This document shows positions 1 through 11,150 of a stretch of 64,000 nucleotides of DNA, piece by piece. This stretch comes from Bimastos eiseni (taxonomy: Eukaryota > Annelida > Clitellata > Crassiclitellata > Lumbricidae): the NCBI GenBank assembly GCA_959347315.1, contig OY365816.1, positions 27,469,215-27,533,214 on the forward strand, written 5' to 3'. The position numbers were made by a program, and so were the translations under genes. Below the pieces are notes generated by a model. That model did no database searches and had not been told where the DNA came from. It was given only the letters and a program-made list of their open reading frames with translations. Numbering within the stretch: the first letter of the stretch is position 1; each line of letters opens with the position of its first letter.

Positions 1-119
1 CACAGGAACGTTCACGAGCGTAAACATGAACGACTGCATTACCCCTTTATAAAAACTGCATTTTTCTGGAAATTGCCTATTAAGCTGCCTATAACTATCA
101 GCAGTGGCTTAGGCACAAT

Positions 120-270
120 AAATGATATTCCTCCGCTTCCCAACTCTCGCCGTAAAGTTACTCTGATCCCTGTGGAAACCAACCTTGACCATTATCGGAA
201 CTACCCTTAGGACAACCCCTCCGATTAGACGCAGCGTTCGTAATTAAGCTGGTGCTACGCTAGAGACTTG
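120..270 (+). repeat. LINE 3'-UTR/tail remnant
   Basis: This stretch aligns by eye with the reverse complement of about 19100-19240. Shared blocks include AGGACAACCCCTCCGATTAG and a CGTTCGT..AAGCTGGTGCTACGC segment. It is therefore a short 5'-truncated copy of the retrotransposon tail that recurs across the window. No coding part remains. Confidence 0.45.
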
Positions 271-1050
271 TTGTGAGAACAAACCAATCCCAGCCAATAA
301 ATGGTTGGCCTATCGTGTTATACACATTGCACTACATGTAGTTACGACATTTCGCATGCAATATCGTCAGGCATCTAGTCAAATTCAAAATATTTTTGAT
401 CCAAAAATTAAAAGCAATATAATTTTGATGCTCAGTGAAAGAGGCGAGTACATATAGGGCCTCTTAAAGACCTTTCAAACACTAAATCGACGTCGAATGC
501 GACGAAGCGCAAGGGCTGCCATCTTGTTTTTCGCCTTAAAGCTGGCATTAGCGGACTTAAACCTACCTCTAAGTGGGATTAGACTTATACCCCGATTAGA
601 GGGCTAATACCGTCTCATGAATAGCGATATAACCCACTAGGCGGGTATAGACCATATTTAATACGGGTATTAGCGTTAACCCTGTCTTGTGAATACTGCA
701 CTGAACAATAATTATTGGTGCTGATATATATATATATATAATTCAATCCTACATGTGTATACTGTATACATATATGGCGGCGTTATTAATAGGCTATATG
801 TATATATATATATATTATATAATAATATTGCAAAACTTGCAAATACACATTTTGTGTATGTCACTAATATACTTATAATCTTGTGTGCAGGTACGGCTCA
901 TATCTGTATATATAATATATATATATATAAATTATATATATAAAATTGAATTACTTATAGTAAATGTTTATCTATTTGTACATGAGCAAACAATCGAATA
1001 GTTTCGATTAAAGATCTAATCGAATCCCGGGAGATCATAGCGGGTGGTCC
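271..1050. other. No gene seen
   Basis: AT-rich sequence with short (TA)n runs near 724-740, 798-830 and 908-945. I see no coding exon, RNA gene or recognisable transposon end in it. Confidence 0.4.
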
Positions 1051-1057
1051 TCTGTGG

Positions 1058-1101
1058 GAGGGAGGGAGGGAGGGAGGGAGGGAGGGAGGGAGGGAGGGAG
1101 T
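1058..1101. repeat. (GGGA)n microsatellite
   Basis: About eleven uninterrupted copies of the tetramer GGGA. The purine-rich open frames just downstream (1218-1400) are low-complexity and are not called as genes. Confidence 0.9.
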
Positions 1102-1465
1102 AAATGACGGAGGAGTGTTTGGTTGGGTTGGTACACTCCTTTATCTGCTGTCGATCTATAACCTGCGCTGATTGGCTGCCACGGATTTCAATCATTGTAG
1201 CGTAGATAGATGACCGATTGAGGATTTGGGAGGGTGGGGAAGGAATGGAGAGAAGGGAGAAGAGGGGAGTGAGGGAGAGGATCGGGGAAGATGGCGAAGA
1301 TGAGGAGGATTGGGGAGGAAGAATGGAGGAAGAATGGAGAAGGACAAACCAGAGAGTGTCTTGTTCCCTTGCTGATCGTCACAACCACACCATGCACCCG
1401 ATATTTGATTACTTTAAAATGAAATTGATTTCTATCTTGGAGTTCACTGCCTTATTATTACACTC

Positions 1466-1676
1466 ATAAATGCATACATACATACACACATACATACCTA
1501 CATACATACATACATACATACATACACATACATACATACATACATACATACATACATACTAACAAAGTCAAATGTACAGTCAAATGTACAGTCAAATGTA
1601 TGTACAGAGAGTGAGAGATACTGCAGACAGACAGAGAGTGAGACAGACAGACAGACAGACAGAAAGACAGAAGGAC
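1466..1676. repeat. (CATA)n and (CAGA)n microsatellites
   Basis: Tandem CATACATA from about 1470 to 1558 is followed by three copies of a 14-bp GTCAAATGTACA-type unit and then GACAGACA runs to about 1676. Confidence 0.85.
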
Positions 1677-1903
1677 AAACAGTCATAGATAGATAGCGAC
1701 CGCTATTGTCCCTTCCATCGGAGGCCTTCTTCCTTCTAAGACCTGATATCGTCGGATTGAATCTCCTTCCATCATAATCTGCTCATCTCTTCCTCCTCAG
1801 TTGTATTGGAAGAGAAGACTCTTTAAAATCCATCCGATCTCTCTTATAATCCACAACCGGATTATAAATCGAATGACATTGAAGTTATAGAATCCACAAA
1901 ACA

Positions 1904-2302
1904 CACACACAGAAGCAGCCAGACATACAAAGAGACAAACGCAGAAGCAGCCAGACATACAAAGAGACAAACGCAGAAGCAGCCAGACATACAAAGAGAC
2001 AAACGCAGAAGCAGCCAGACATACAAAGAGACAAACGCAGAAGCAGCAACGCAAACAAGCAGGCAAACACAAAAGCAGCCAAACATATAATCAGGCAAAC
2101 ACAGAAGCAGCCAGACATACAAAGAGACAAACGCAGAAGCAGCCAGACATACAAAGAGACAAACGCAGAAGCAGCCAGACATACAAAGAGACAAACGCAG
2201 AAGCAGCCAAACATATAATCAGGCAAACACAGAAGCAGCCAAACATATAATCAGGCAAACACAAAAGCAGCCAAACATATAATCAGGCAAACACAGAAGC
2301 AG
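1904..2302. repeat. 32-bp minisatellite with two unit types
   Basis: Roughly twelve tandem 32-bp units. Type A contains CAGACATACAAAGAGACAAA and type B contains CAAACATATAATCAGGCAAA. All share the AGCAGCC junction. From left to right the order is four A units, one hybrid, one B, three A, then three B units. The array stops exactly where the inverted repeat at 2303 begins. Open frames through it are by-products of a period that is not a multiple of three and are not genes. Confidence 0.85.
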
Positions 2303-2494
2303 CCATAGGCGCCGACTTTTGTAAAAGGTACTGGGGCAAGAATTTAATTCCCATCATCTGGTGATAGGATCACCTATTCCAGACCTGTCATTCCTCTCTC
2401 CGAGTCCTCCCTTTCCTCAAGCAATATCAACCGGAAACAGGCCAAATGTAATTTATTTATTTATTCTGAAATTTGAAACCGGCCTTCTTCCAAC

Positions 2495-2695
2495 ATCTTT
2501 TTGCTCAGAAGTGCATACACACGCCTCGACGGCGCAATTGCAGTTGTACTACAGAGCAATATTATTGTGCGCGAAGGACTTGCTCAAGGTCCCTATGCAG
2601 TGACTGACGCCTCGGACGAGGGTCGAACCCACTCACTCAGAGCACTCGGAGTGTTACGGGCCGACTGCTCTAACCGATCAGCCCCCGGATGCAAC
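2495..2695 (-). repeat. tRNA-derived SINE
   Basis: On the minus strand the segment starts with a tRNA-like head: an A-box-like GGTTAGAGCAGTCGG followed by a B-box GGGTTCGACCCT, then the shared phrase GGACCTTGAGCAAGTCCTT. A second copy with the same layout is at 10743-10905 and a diverged one at 53150-53285. The spacing and tail show a SINE rather than a functional tRNA. Confidence 0.7.
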
Positions 2696-3213
2696 AGTGC
2701 TTTCTGCTTCAATTAATCACACAACAACCATGGGCTAATCGCCCATACGTGTCTGATGTCGTTCTAGCAAAATCTCTCAACACCTCTGTTCCTTGCAGCG
2801 TGGCTCAACGCTCAACTCTTGGATACTCGTTCGGTTGTTTCACCCCATTTTTCAATGTCATTTGTCCATTCCACATGTGTTCTTTCTCTAATTTATTCCA
2901 TCCTTTGCTTCTTCCTGCTCAATCGTAAAGACGGGCACTCACCAACTGCGAGCAGTACCTGCCAAAACATTAAAATTTTCTTTAACCACTAACTAGTACT
3001 AGTTTAAACTTTAACTAACAAATCTGATGTTATAGCATTTACAGATACACACAAAGTTTGCGACATTGCCAGAAATAAAACCAATGACCTCACATACATA
3101 ACGAAAACAGAGTAAAACAGACTATAGTCACAATCAATCACAATCTTACTTCAACTTTATGTACCATTCCAGCCTACATTCTAATTAATATTCTAGTCCC
3201 CGATGGATCATGC

Positions 3214-3217
<4 letters not shown>

Positions 3218-3268
<51 letters not shown>

Positions 3269-3386
3269 TAATAATAATAAATAATAAATTCAAGAAGGTG
3301 TAGTAGTTATTCTTATAATAATCTCTGATTTATGGTAATAATAATAATAATAATAATAAAATAATAATAATAATAATAATAATTTT
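3218..3386. repeat. (AAT)n microsatellites
   Basis: Two runs of ATA/AAT trinucleotides (about 3218-3290 and 3338-3385) separated by about 50 bp of AT-rich sequence. Confidence 0.9.
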
Positions 3387-3589
3387 CATTATTGTTAAAA
3401 TTATTATTGTCATTGTTAATATTTTTTTAAAGATAACGTTCAGTGTATGATGAGAGAGGCCAAAATGTGTACTTACTTAAGACGCCTTAACGCGCCTCTC
3501 AATCGGTCGGTGGTGTGTAATGTGTGCAATAAAAAATTTAATTATAATTACTATTATAATACGTAGACGTTTTCCGCCATTTGACGCAT

Positions 3590-4850
3590 TTACTTTTTAA
3601 ATTTATGCCCTTTTGTGCTATCATTTCAAGCAAGAATATGCATAAAGGCTGTACAAAGGTTGGTGCTCTATTAACATGGCGTTTGACCAATTTTATTGCA
3701 GATTTTAAGTACTTATACTACCCAATGTGTGCTGTAATATTAAAACACATCAGCATTCTCTTTGCGAAGAATAATCCTTCATTTCGATTGCTTTTGTGTA
3801 CTATGCAGAACCAACGATGGTTCATGAAAGAGAGCTCATGCCAGTAAAGTGTGCATAAATAAACGGCCTTGATCCAGTTGGTCAAGTCTGTCTCAGATGC
3901 TGGACTCTTTAGAGAGTCCCATTGTTTCATCACTGTCAACACACGCTCAGTTATGTTTAAATCTGGACTACTACCAGGCCAAGGATCCAGCAGTGGAAAA
4001 CCCTTCTGCTCTAGCCAGGATTTCACGGTCTTTGTATAATGACTTGGTGCACTGTGCTGTTGGAAGTGGCTGATGACATGAATATGGATGAAGTTCGGGC
4101 AGTTTCTCCTTCAGGATGTTCAGATGCATAGAGCCATTTATTGTAATGTTTTTTGGCATTATCCACGGCCCAGTCCGTCCAGCACATGACTTTGCTTCCC
4201 ACCTTCGGTGCCAGCTTCACTGCTGGTATGACGTATTTGAAATCATGTCATGGGGTAGGCGGTCTTCTCACATGCATACAAAAACTGTAAAATTGTGTGA
4301 AAGTACTCTCATCTGACAACATTACGGACTCCCACTGGTCAGAACTTCAGAATTCCACTCTCTGTATCTTTTACAAAAAGTCAACCCGGTTGGTCGGTTG
4401 GCGGTTGGCTTTTCTCTTCCACATCGTTGCCGCGAATGGATGTTGTGTTGTTCAGTAACCCTTTTTACTGTAGCAAAACAGTTCAGCAACACACCTTCAT
4501 CTTTGCAATCTCTCAAATGTGCATCTTCTGCTTGTACAGAATGAATATTTATGCCCGTTTTACTGGCATGAACTCTCTTTCACGAACTATCGTCAGTTTA
4601 GTAGTGCACACAAAAGCAATTGAAATCAGGGATCCATCTTCACAAAGAGAAGACTGATCTGCCTTAACATCATAGAATAATTCAAACTCAACTTAATATC
4701 ATCCTCATAGCACAAATTATGTAGTTTAAGTGCTCAAAACTGCAATAAAATCCATCAAACGGTATGTTACTGGAGCACCAGCTGTTGCACAACCTCTATG
4801 CCTATTATTGCTTGAAATGACAGCAAACAGAGGCACAAATTATAAAAGTA
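3590..4850 (-). mobile_element. Decayed Tc1/mariner-type transposon with long inverted repeats
   Basis: About 270 bp at the left (3590-3861) is an imperfect inverted copy of about 310 bp at the right (4539-4850). Matching blocks include ATTTCRATTGCTTTTGTGTRC, GARAGAGAGYTCATGCCAGT, TTTTATTGCAG and TCATTTCAAGCAA. The interior encodes broken transposase pieces on the minus strand: a helix-turn-helix side piece ending in FCKRYREWNSEVLTSGS and a C-terminal piece with SWLEQKGFPLLD and SPDLNITERV, which resemble the Tc1 NNGP/SPDLNPIE catalytic region. Several frame breaks separate them, so no intact transposase exists. Such long inverted repeats are known in some Tc1-family branches. Confidence 0.75.
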
Positions 4851-5630
4851 TTCAATTTATAATATATTTTCCAACAATTTAATATAGCTGCTGTCTGGTG
4901 AAATGATGCTGATTGCATAAAAAACACAATATCTAAGAAAACGGTTAAGAAAAAACGCAGAAACCATCAAAAGTGTGGAAAAATATCGCACACTTTTGGC
5001 TATGATTGTAGAGTCGTAGGTCCTACATAGACAATTCTTTGAGGTTTCAAACTAACAAGGACTCTGTAACCTATGGTTAAGCCTTTCATACTACAGTTTG
5101 AACACGGCGCTCACGAATAAGCTGATGCTCTACACTTGACTTTTGAGTGCCGCTTTAGAAATTTGGGGATTACGATGGTGGCTGCGTTAGGTAGACTATG
5201 ATAAACCAGAATTCACCATGCGCCCTAGTTACGCCATTTCTTCCTTAGTGAGCCATCTTGATGCTTCGGTCTTCAATCAATCGAAGGTAGCCTAAACCGC
5301 AGGAGCCGAGAGAGGAGGCTGGAGCAAAGAGAAGGACAAGAGCCGAGAGAGGGAATAGTGTCCTGTCGCACGCCATTTCCTCTCCAGACTTCGTAGGAAA
5401 ATATATTACGTTCCGCTACATTTGCACCACGGCGTGTTGGTTCCAGAAGAAGAACAGTTTGTGGGGAGGGAATTCTTTCACGTTCTCTCCCAGGCATGAT
5501 ACTAGTTTGCAATGGGGAAAAATTTGAATGTCTGAAAAGGTACTGGGGCGAAACGAATACTCTCGCTCCAGTACCTTGACGAGTACTGGGACGAATGTCC
5601 CTGTTGCCCCTTTGGAGTCGGCGCCTATGG

Positions 5631-6057
5631 ACGAAACCAAACATGGGGCCTACACACAGCCAGGTGCAAACACACGTCCAAACATCAAGTTATAGCGATA
5701 TCCAGACATGGCAGCAGCTAGACACATACACTCCTACACGTCGTTTATATAGCGCAGTTTATTTTTCTCCCTTCACATGAAACAATTCTCCTTTGCAGAG
5801 AAACCATTCTCCCGATAGAGATCAAACTATTCTCCCGACGGTCAGTCATAACTTTTGTTGCCGTCTAAAAAACAAACAGCGTCTCGAGAAAGGACTTCAG
5901 TCAATTCCCTGGACAGCAATTATAGTTCGCCGTCATAGGAGACAAAAGAGTTCCATCTATTGTTCTCTTGGACAATTTCATCGAGATTCCAATAGCGATG
6001 AGGCGCCGTATCGCTGAAACGTTACCGCTTGAGATACATTTCTCCACACTCATTTGT
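5631..6057. other. No gene seen
   Basis: Moderately GC-balanced unique-looking sequence. Short open frames here have no recognisable domain and no supported exon borders. Confidence 0.35.
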
Positions 6058-6222
6058 ATCATCATCGTCGTCGTCGTCGTCGTCGTCATCATCCTCATTA
6101 TCACAGCCACCACCATCACCATCATCATCATAATTATCATCATCGTCATCATCATCACCATCATCATCATTGTCGTCATCATTGTCGTCATCATTGTCGT
6201 CATTGTCGTCATCATCATTGAA
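6058..6222. repeat. (CAT)n/(CGT)n microsatellite
   Basis: Imperfect trinucleotide array mixing ATC, GTC and ACC units. It generates poly-Asp, poly-Met and poly-Ile/Val open frames on the two strands, which are artefacts of the repeat. Confidence 0.9.
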
Positions 6223-6240
6223 TTTATTACATAATATAAC

Positions 6241-7460
6241 AGACATAGCATAAGAAGGGTAAAATGTGTTCACAAGACTGCAAAATGACCTGGAGCACAT
6301 GTTTAATAACCTATCTCTCCTAGCTGCCTCTAAGAAGATGTGATATAGTGTCCACTGAGACAGTACTATCATCCAAACTATTCCACGAGTCTAAGACTCT
6401 TTCGCTGAAGCATCTCTGCCTTACATGTAGGCTAATGCTCCTCTCCGTCTCTAAAATAATATGCAAACTTTGTCCTCAAGTTGACTCATTTGGTCTTAAT
6501 TCAAAGACTTCTCTTTCCAATAGGATTAACACATCGAGCATAATAATTAGGCATAATTAAAAGCTGCAGCAAGTTGAATATGATCATAATTATCTTAATT
6601 TAGTTTAAATTAAAACAATATATTATTTAAATAACAATATAATCATGGTGATATTAGTGAAAGAACTGCATCAAGATGATGACAATAATTGAATATAAAT
6701 TATGATATTAGTTAAAGTCAGAACAATGCTTATTATAATTAAATAACAAGTATAATCGCTTTGATTTTAGCGAAGGAAAAATTAGAGTCTTCTTTAAAAA
6801 AAAGACAAGATAAACGGAAGATCTGACAATACAAATATTAATCAAATACCTCGAGTCGGAATATCTGGAGCTGGAGTTGAGTAGACGGAAGGAAGTGGAG
6901 CGAGGAATAAGAGGAAAGAGACGGGAAGAAGCGTGGCTGGTGAAACGCTCGATCCATTGATCCGGAAGATCGTTGGATCAATCCTATATGTCGCATTCAC
7001 GCAGCGACACTCGAGTTCTTCTATACACGATCGAATACGTGAAGGCTCAATGCTTTTACAATATTATAACCGATATACATCGCAATGCGTTGGCCATAGA
7101 AACTCGCTTTTAGATATTAATCTTATAGCGATTTTTAGGGTCCAATTTGGTCTTACCATGACCAATGCTCTCCTATCTCTCTCCTTGCCTTGCTCGCCTT
7201 CTCTTTTCTTCTCTTCCCCTCTTTTCACTTTCATCTTCCGTTCTTCCTGCCCTCTTCCTCCTTCTCCAACTTACCCATCTCTATAGAATCAAATAAATTA
7301 ATATTATATGATATTCGTTTATTTGGAAAGGAAACAATCACCCTTCTCTTTCATTCTCTTCTTCTCCTTTCTTTTCTTCTCTTCCTTAATCTTCGTTTTC
7401 TTTCCTCCCCTTTCACCTTCATTTCTTCCTGCCCTCTCCCTCTGAGTCCCTCTATTCCTG
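6241..7460. other. No gene seen; probable old LINE 3'-UTR near 6270-6540
   Basis: The part around 6370-6470 (CCACGAGTCTAAGACTCTTTCGCTGAAGC style) resembles the 3' untranslated ends of CR1/L2-type elements but is too degraded to assign firmly. The CT-rich stretches at 7170-7460 are low complexity. Confidence 0.3.
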
Positions 7461-7575
7461 ATTGATTGACTGACTGATTGATCAATCGATCGATTAATTG
7501 ATTGATTGGTCGATTGATTGATTGATTTATCTATTTATTGATGGATTGAATGATTGATTGATCGATCGATTGATT
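7461..7575. repeat. (TGAT)n degenerate microsatellite
   Basis: Tandem GATTGATTGAT-type units with interruptions. Confidence 0.85.
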
Positions 7576-7589
7576 ACATGTTCAGATGC

Positions 7590-7740
7590 TGTTGGAAAGA
7601 TTGCAGTTGACTATAAAAGCGTCTGTGAATACTCTTCAAGTCTTTACTGTCCACTGGCCCAAGAACAAGCGCCCGCTGAGAGCGCTGCCGAATTATAGCG
7701 GCGCTATACAAATCCGCGATTACATTACATTGAGAGGTAG
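7590..7740 (+). repeat. LINE 3' tail ending in ATTACATTAC
   Basis: The phrase GCGCTGCCGAATTATAGCGGCGCTATACAAATCCGCGATTACATTACATT has the layout of the L2/CR1-like tails seen elsewhere in the window: a GCGCTATA box, a short AT linker, then a terminal simple repeat. Confidence 0.5.
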
Positions 7741-7786
7741 ACCATCACGATTAGGACCGACGTGAATCGCTCATCTCGAAAAGACG

Positions 7787-7794
7787 TGACGTCA
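7787..7794. promoter_or_regulatory. Perfect CRE site (TGACGTCA)
   Basis: Full palindromic cAMP-response element, about 65 bp before the predicted start codon of the kinase-like locus. Binding by CREB/ATF-type bZIP factors is an inference from the motif. Confidence 0.55.
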
Positions 7795-7814
7795 CAAAAA
7801 CGAGGAACACCATA

Positions 7815-7822
7815 TGACGTCA
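7815..7822. promoter_or_regulatory. Second perfect CRE site (TGACGTCA)
   Basis: A second palindromic CRE, 28 bp start-to-start from the first and 38 bp before the predicted ATG at 7860. Two perfect 8-mers this close are unlikely by chance in AT-rich DNA and support a promoter here. Confidence 0.55.
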
Positions 7823-8407
7823 CAGAATTGAGTACACACGCTTTGACAGCGTAATCAGAATGAGTGATGCCTGGATTGTTTTCGTTTCAGTTCAAGAGTA
7901 TACTGTGAGGCTCGGTTAGTATCTCACCTTGTCTTATTACATTAAGATGATCCAATTAATAATTATTCCGTCAATATCAATTAATATTATTACGCTGCGC
8001 GCTTGAAGATCTTTATTTTAACATCGAATTCCTAACGAGTATAGGGTCTACGCTTTGGCTTAAACTATATATTATAATTATAGGCCAACTCATACAGCGC
8101 CAGTCGAAAGCCTGGCGCAATGCATCAGATTTATAATCGAAGGCCTGATCCTGGAAAAAGCACTCTTACTGCTGCAATAAATGGATAAATAACTGAATAG
8201 AAACTATGTAAATGAATAATAAAATTAAAAGCCAAACAACTTAAGTAATCAGTTAACGAGTAAGAAGGCAGATAAATAAAGAAACAATTAACAAAATAAA
8301 TAAACAAGGAAATAATTTAATTAATTAATTAACCAATATATAAATGACTAAATAAACAAATTAACAAACAAACAAATAAACAAAAATAGACGAACAAACA
8401 AATAAAT

Positions 8408-8577
8408 TTATAAACAGACAAATTAATAAATATAAATTAATAAATATAAACTAATAAATATAAATTAATAAATATAAATTAATAAATATAAATTAATAAA
8501 TATAAATTAATAAATATAAATTTATAAATATAAATTTATAAATATAAATTAATAAATATAAATTAATAAATATAAAT
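8408..8577. repeat. 14-bp AT-rich tandem repeat
   Basis: About eleven copies of ATAAATATAAATTA with a few T-for-A variants, lying in the first intron of the kinase-like locus. Confidence 0.85.
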
Positions 8578-8894
8578 TCGTGGATCGTCCGATCATCGCT
8601 GACCGACACTTTTAAGTGTCCTTATATACCAATACACGAATCGTGTTGACTGGTTCTGCACTGGCTTCCATATTCAGAGTATCAGCGTCGCTTGAAATTC
8701 CTTGGTCCTTGCAGCACTTCCTGTCTCCTATGTAAACAGCAGGAAGTGGATCGTCGTCTGTCCCCAATGCCTCATGACCCGTCGACTGCGCATGTCAGGT
8801 GATGTCCGTTGCCCAGAGGATCAACCCAAACAACTACGAGGACGGCGTTACAATTGGTGGGTGACAGAAGAGAGTTTCATCGATACACCCAGCC

Positions 8895-9160
8895 CACCCA
8901 CTCTTACATCCATCCATCCATCTATCCCTCCATCCATCCATCCACCTATTCATTCATTTTCCCTTTAATTCATTTGCCCTTTCATTCACCCACCCACCTA
9001 TCCATCATATATCCATTCATTTTTTCCATTCACTCACCTACCCATTCATCTATTTTTTCACATCCATCCATTCATCCATTTCTATTCATTCTCCCACTCA
9101 TCCATTCATCCACATATCAACCAACCCATTCTGCCATGCACTCTCTTTTACATCCCTATC
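8895..9160. repeat. Degenerate (CATC)n/(CATT)n array
   Basis: Long imperfect CATCCATCCATT stretch. The His/Pro/Ser/Ile-rich open frames across it are repeat artefacts. Confidence 0.85.
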
Positions 9161-10217
9161 AACCTACCTAACTATGCCTACTCGCGTACATGTACGCAGG
9201 AACACGTACGTACATACTCACCCAGAAAGCATACTCTCATGTATACATGTATACTAGACAGACATACAGACTTCACATGCGCCCAAGCATTTGCTGAAAC
9301 CTGTTGTCCCTTAATCTTAGCAATAAAGCAAGCACTTGAATTCAGTTAAATAGCGTTATATAGCGCTGCGTTGCTTTGTTCCAGGACTTGGGACATTCGG
9401 TCGTGTGTTATTAGTGCGCAACATAATGACGAACGAGTATTGTGCGATGAAGGCTTTGGCGAAGTCGAGCATCCTGAAGAGGAAGCAACTGGAGCACGTC
9501 CAGAGCGAAAAGGACATCCTCGTCATCGCTCAACATCCGCTCATCGTCAGTCTGTAAGCAACACCCGTAATTGTAATCGTAACTCTAGTTATTGTAGATG
9601 TCTTAAACTGCGAAGCGGAGTTACCCCTTTAAGCCTTTAATTATGATATTTTTTATTTAAAAAATCGTCATGTTACATTTTCAGTAACATAACAACAATG
9701 TCTAGTAGGCAATTACTTGTGCCCGCACTATTTTGAATATACAGCGCTGCCTGTAATATTGAAGTGGCTCGGTGAAGATGATAATATCTTATAATGTTCA
9801 TGTCTTCAGGGATCTAATTAAAGGCCTTTTAGTCGTAGACAAAACACAACGATTAGGCAATATGAAGGTAAATCATACTTATATCATACCATTCATCCAC
9901 TCCACTCTACTACCAACCGTTTTTAAACGCCATGCCCTCGCTACCAGTGTAGACCAAATTTTTTACTGAATCAATATTGCACCGTGTTCAGGTCTAAGCG
10001 TTCCCGACATTTTCAACGTTAAAAGACACCAGTCCACCACTAAGATGTAGGCTAACTATCATTTTTAATATTTTTTAAATTATATATTAGCTTTTGTTGT
10101 AAATATGTCGATATAGGGCCTAACTACATGCAACGCAAATACGCTTAACTAATTAGTCAGAGTAATATATGGCATGAAAAAAATGAGTCTCTTTGGATTT
10201 GACGAAAGCCTTCGGCG

Positions 10218-10387
10218 ACAGAGGCGTCCAAGTGGGGGGGGGGGGGGGGGTCCGGAGCCAAATGCCTCTAATTTCAGTCAGAGGGGGGTATTTTTGCGAG
10301 TCTCAGTGATTAACATCTTGTGTGAACCTTCCTGACACTTGTAACTGGGGGTTAGCCTCCATCACTCAGAGGTACTGACGCCTCTGT
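10218..10387. mobile_element. Short MITE, ends ACAGAGGCGTC
   Basis: An 11-bp perfect terminal inverted repeat, ACAGAGGCGTC, lies at 10218-10228 and inverted at 10377-10387. The interior has a run of about 18 G residues at 10233-10250. TCGGC occurs in both flanks and may be a relic of the target duplication. Related pieces are at 10640-10730 and, inverted, at 17090-17222. Confidence 0.55.
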
Positions 10388-10639
10388 TGCTCGGCATATC
10401 ATAATCTATAAAAGCAAAAGAAAGATACTCACAAAACCTAGGTATACTCTTCTGTTCTAACAGATGCAGGAAATGTCTTTTTTTCTCGGAAGTTCGGAAA
10501 CAGAACGATGACTCGATCTCCCTACATAATTGTATTCTCATAAATTTTGCTTGTCCGAGACATTTTCATAGTATCACTTTTTATGTGTGTATCAGCCTGT
10601 ATAATATTATAAGAGCTCTTTCATCGCTAATCCCTCCCA

Positions 10640-10730
10640 TTACTTCGTCAAAGGGGCGTCCAGATAGGGGGTCCCAGGTCCGGAGGCAAATTCCTTCAAT
10701 TTCAGGTAGGGGAATATTATTTGAGTCTTA
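10640..10730. repeat. Fragment of the ACAGAGGCGTC MITE family
   Basis: GGGGCGTCCAGATAGGGGGT, then GGTCCGGAGGCAAAT and AATTTCAG, tracks the left part of the element at 10218 but lacks clear termini. Confidence 0.5.
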
Positions 10731-10742
10731 CTGGGGAGATTT

Positions 10743-10905
10743 TTTGCTCAGAAGTGCACACGCCTCGACGTCGCAAATGCGATTGTAGGCCTACTGCACG
10801 AAGGACTTGCTCAAGGTCCCTACACAGTGACACCACGGACGAGGGTCGAACCCGCACACTCAGCGTTACGACCCGACCGCTCTAACCAATCGGCCACCGT
10901 GCCAC
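10743..10905 (-). repeat. tRNA-derived SINE
   Basis: On the minus strand it reads GGCCGATTGGTTAGAGCGGT (A-box-like), then GGGTTCGACCCT (B-box), then GGGACCTTGAGCAAGTCCTT. It is a close relative of the copy at 2495-2695. Confidence 0.7.
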
Positions 10906-10919
10906 ATTTTGTAGCGATC

Positions 10920-11150
10920 AATGTTCCATCTAATTTTTGGAAATATTGGGAAAATTTTTTTGTGTGTGCGACGTACTCAGGTATAAGCTGAACGCGACGA
11001 GTCAAATTAAGACCAGATCTAAGTCTATGGTGCTATAGGACTAAGTTGTGGTAACCTAAGAAAAGTCCTTTGTCGAAAGATACAATTTAAGGGGACGTAT
11101 CAGCCATAGAACCAAAGTTAGGCCACGGCCGACTATAGATTTAGTCGGAT
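10920..11150 (+). repeat. Dispersed repeat, same family as 27530-27760
   Basis: Shares with 27530-27760, in the same orientation, the ordered blocks GAGCTGAA-type, ATGGTGCTA, ACCTAAGAAAAGTC, GACGTATCAGCCA, GAACCAAAGTT and GCCGACTATA. No protein or tRNA-like head is visible, so its class is unknown. Confidence 0.55.

Larger units (their letters stand above)
2303..5630. mobile_element. Region bounded by a 15-bp perfect inverted repeat
   Basis: The 15-mer CCATAGGCGCCGACT at 2303-2317 is repeated perfectly and inverted at 5616-5630. The block AAGGTACTGGGGC occurs near both ends, in direct orientation, and an inverted variant lies by the right end. This could be one 3.3-kb DNA transposon carrying nested insertions (a SINE at 2495 and a Tc1-like element at 3590), or two separate short elements with the same termini. 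No target-site duplication is evident, partly because the left flank is a minisatellite. No transposase that could belong to it was found. Confidence 0.45.

Noticed and set aside
1797..2226. Cys/Leu-rich open frames of about 110 codons on the minus strand
   Set aside because: A 32-bp tandem repeat read in three frames; period not a multiple of three and no exon features.
1904..2302. CRISPR-like array (regular 32-bp spacing)
   Set aside because: No unique spacers: the whole unit repeats, and the DNA is eukaryotic.
5273..5644. 123-codon minus-strand open frame
   Set aside because: Overlaps the terminal region of the inverted-repeat element; Arg/Ser-rich with no domain.
5901..6372. Poly-Asp/Met/Ile open frames
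   Set aside because: Produced by a CAT/CGT trinucleotide array that is open in several frames on both strands.
8700..8795. Candidate exon between an AG and a GTGATG donor upstream of the kinase glycine-loop exon
   Set aside because: Residues do not resemble any kinase N-terminus and the phase does not fit exon 2 better than the 7860-7914 exon.
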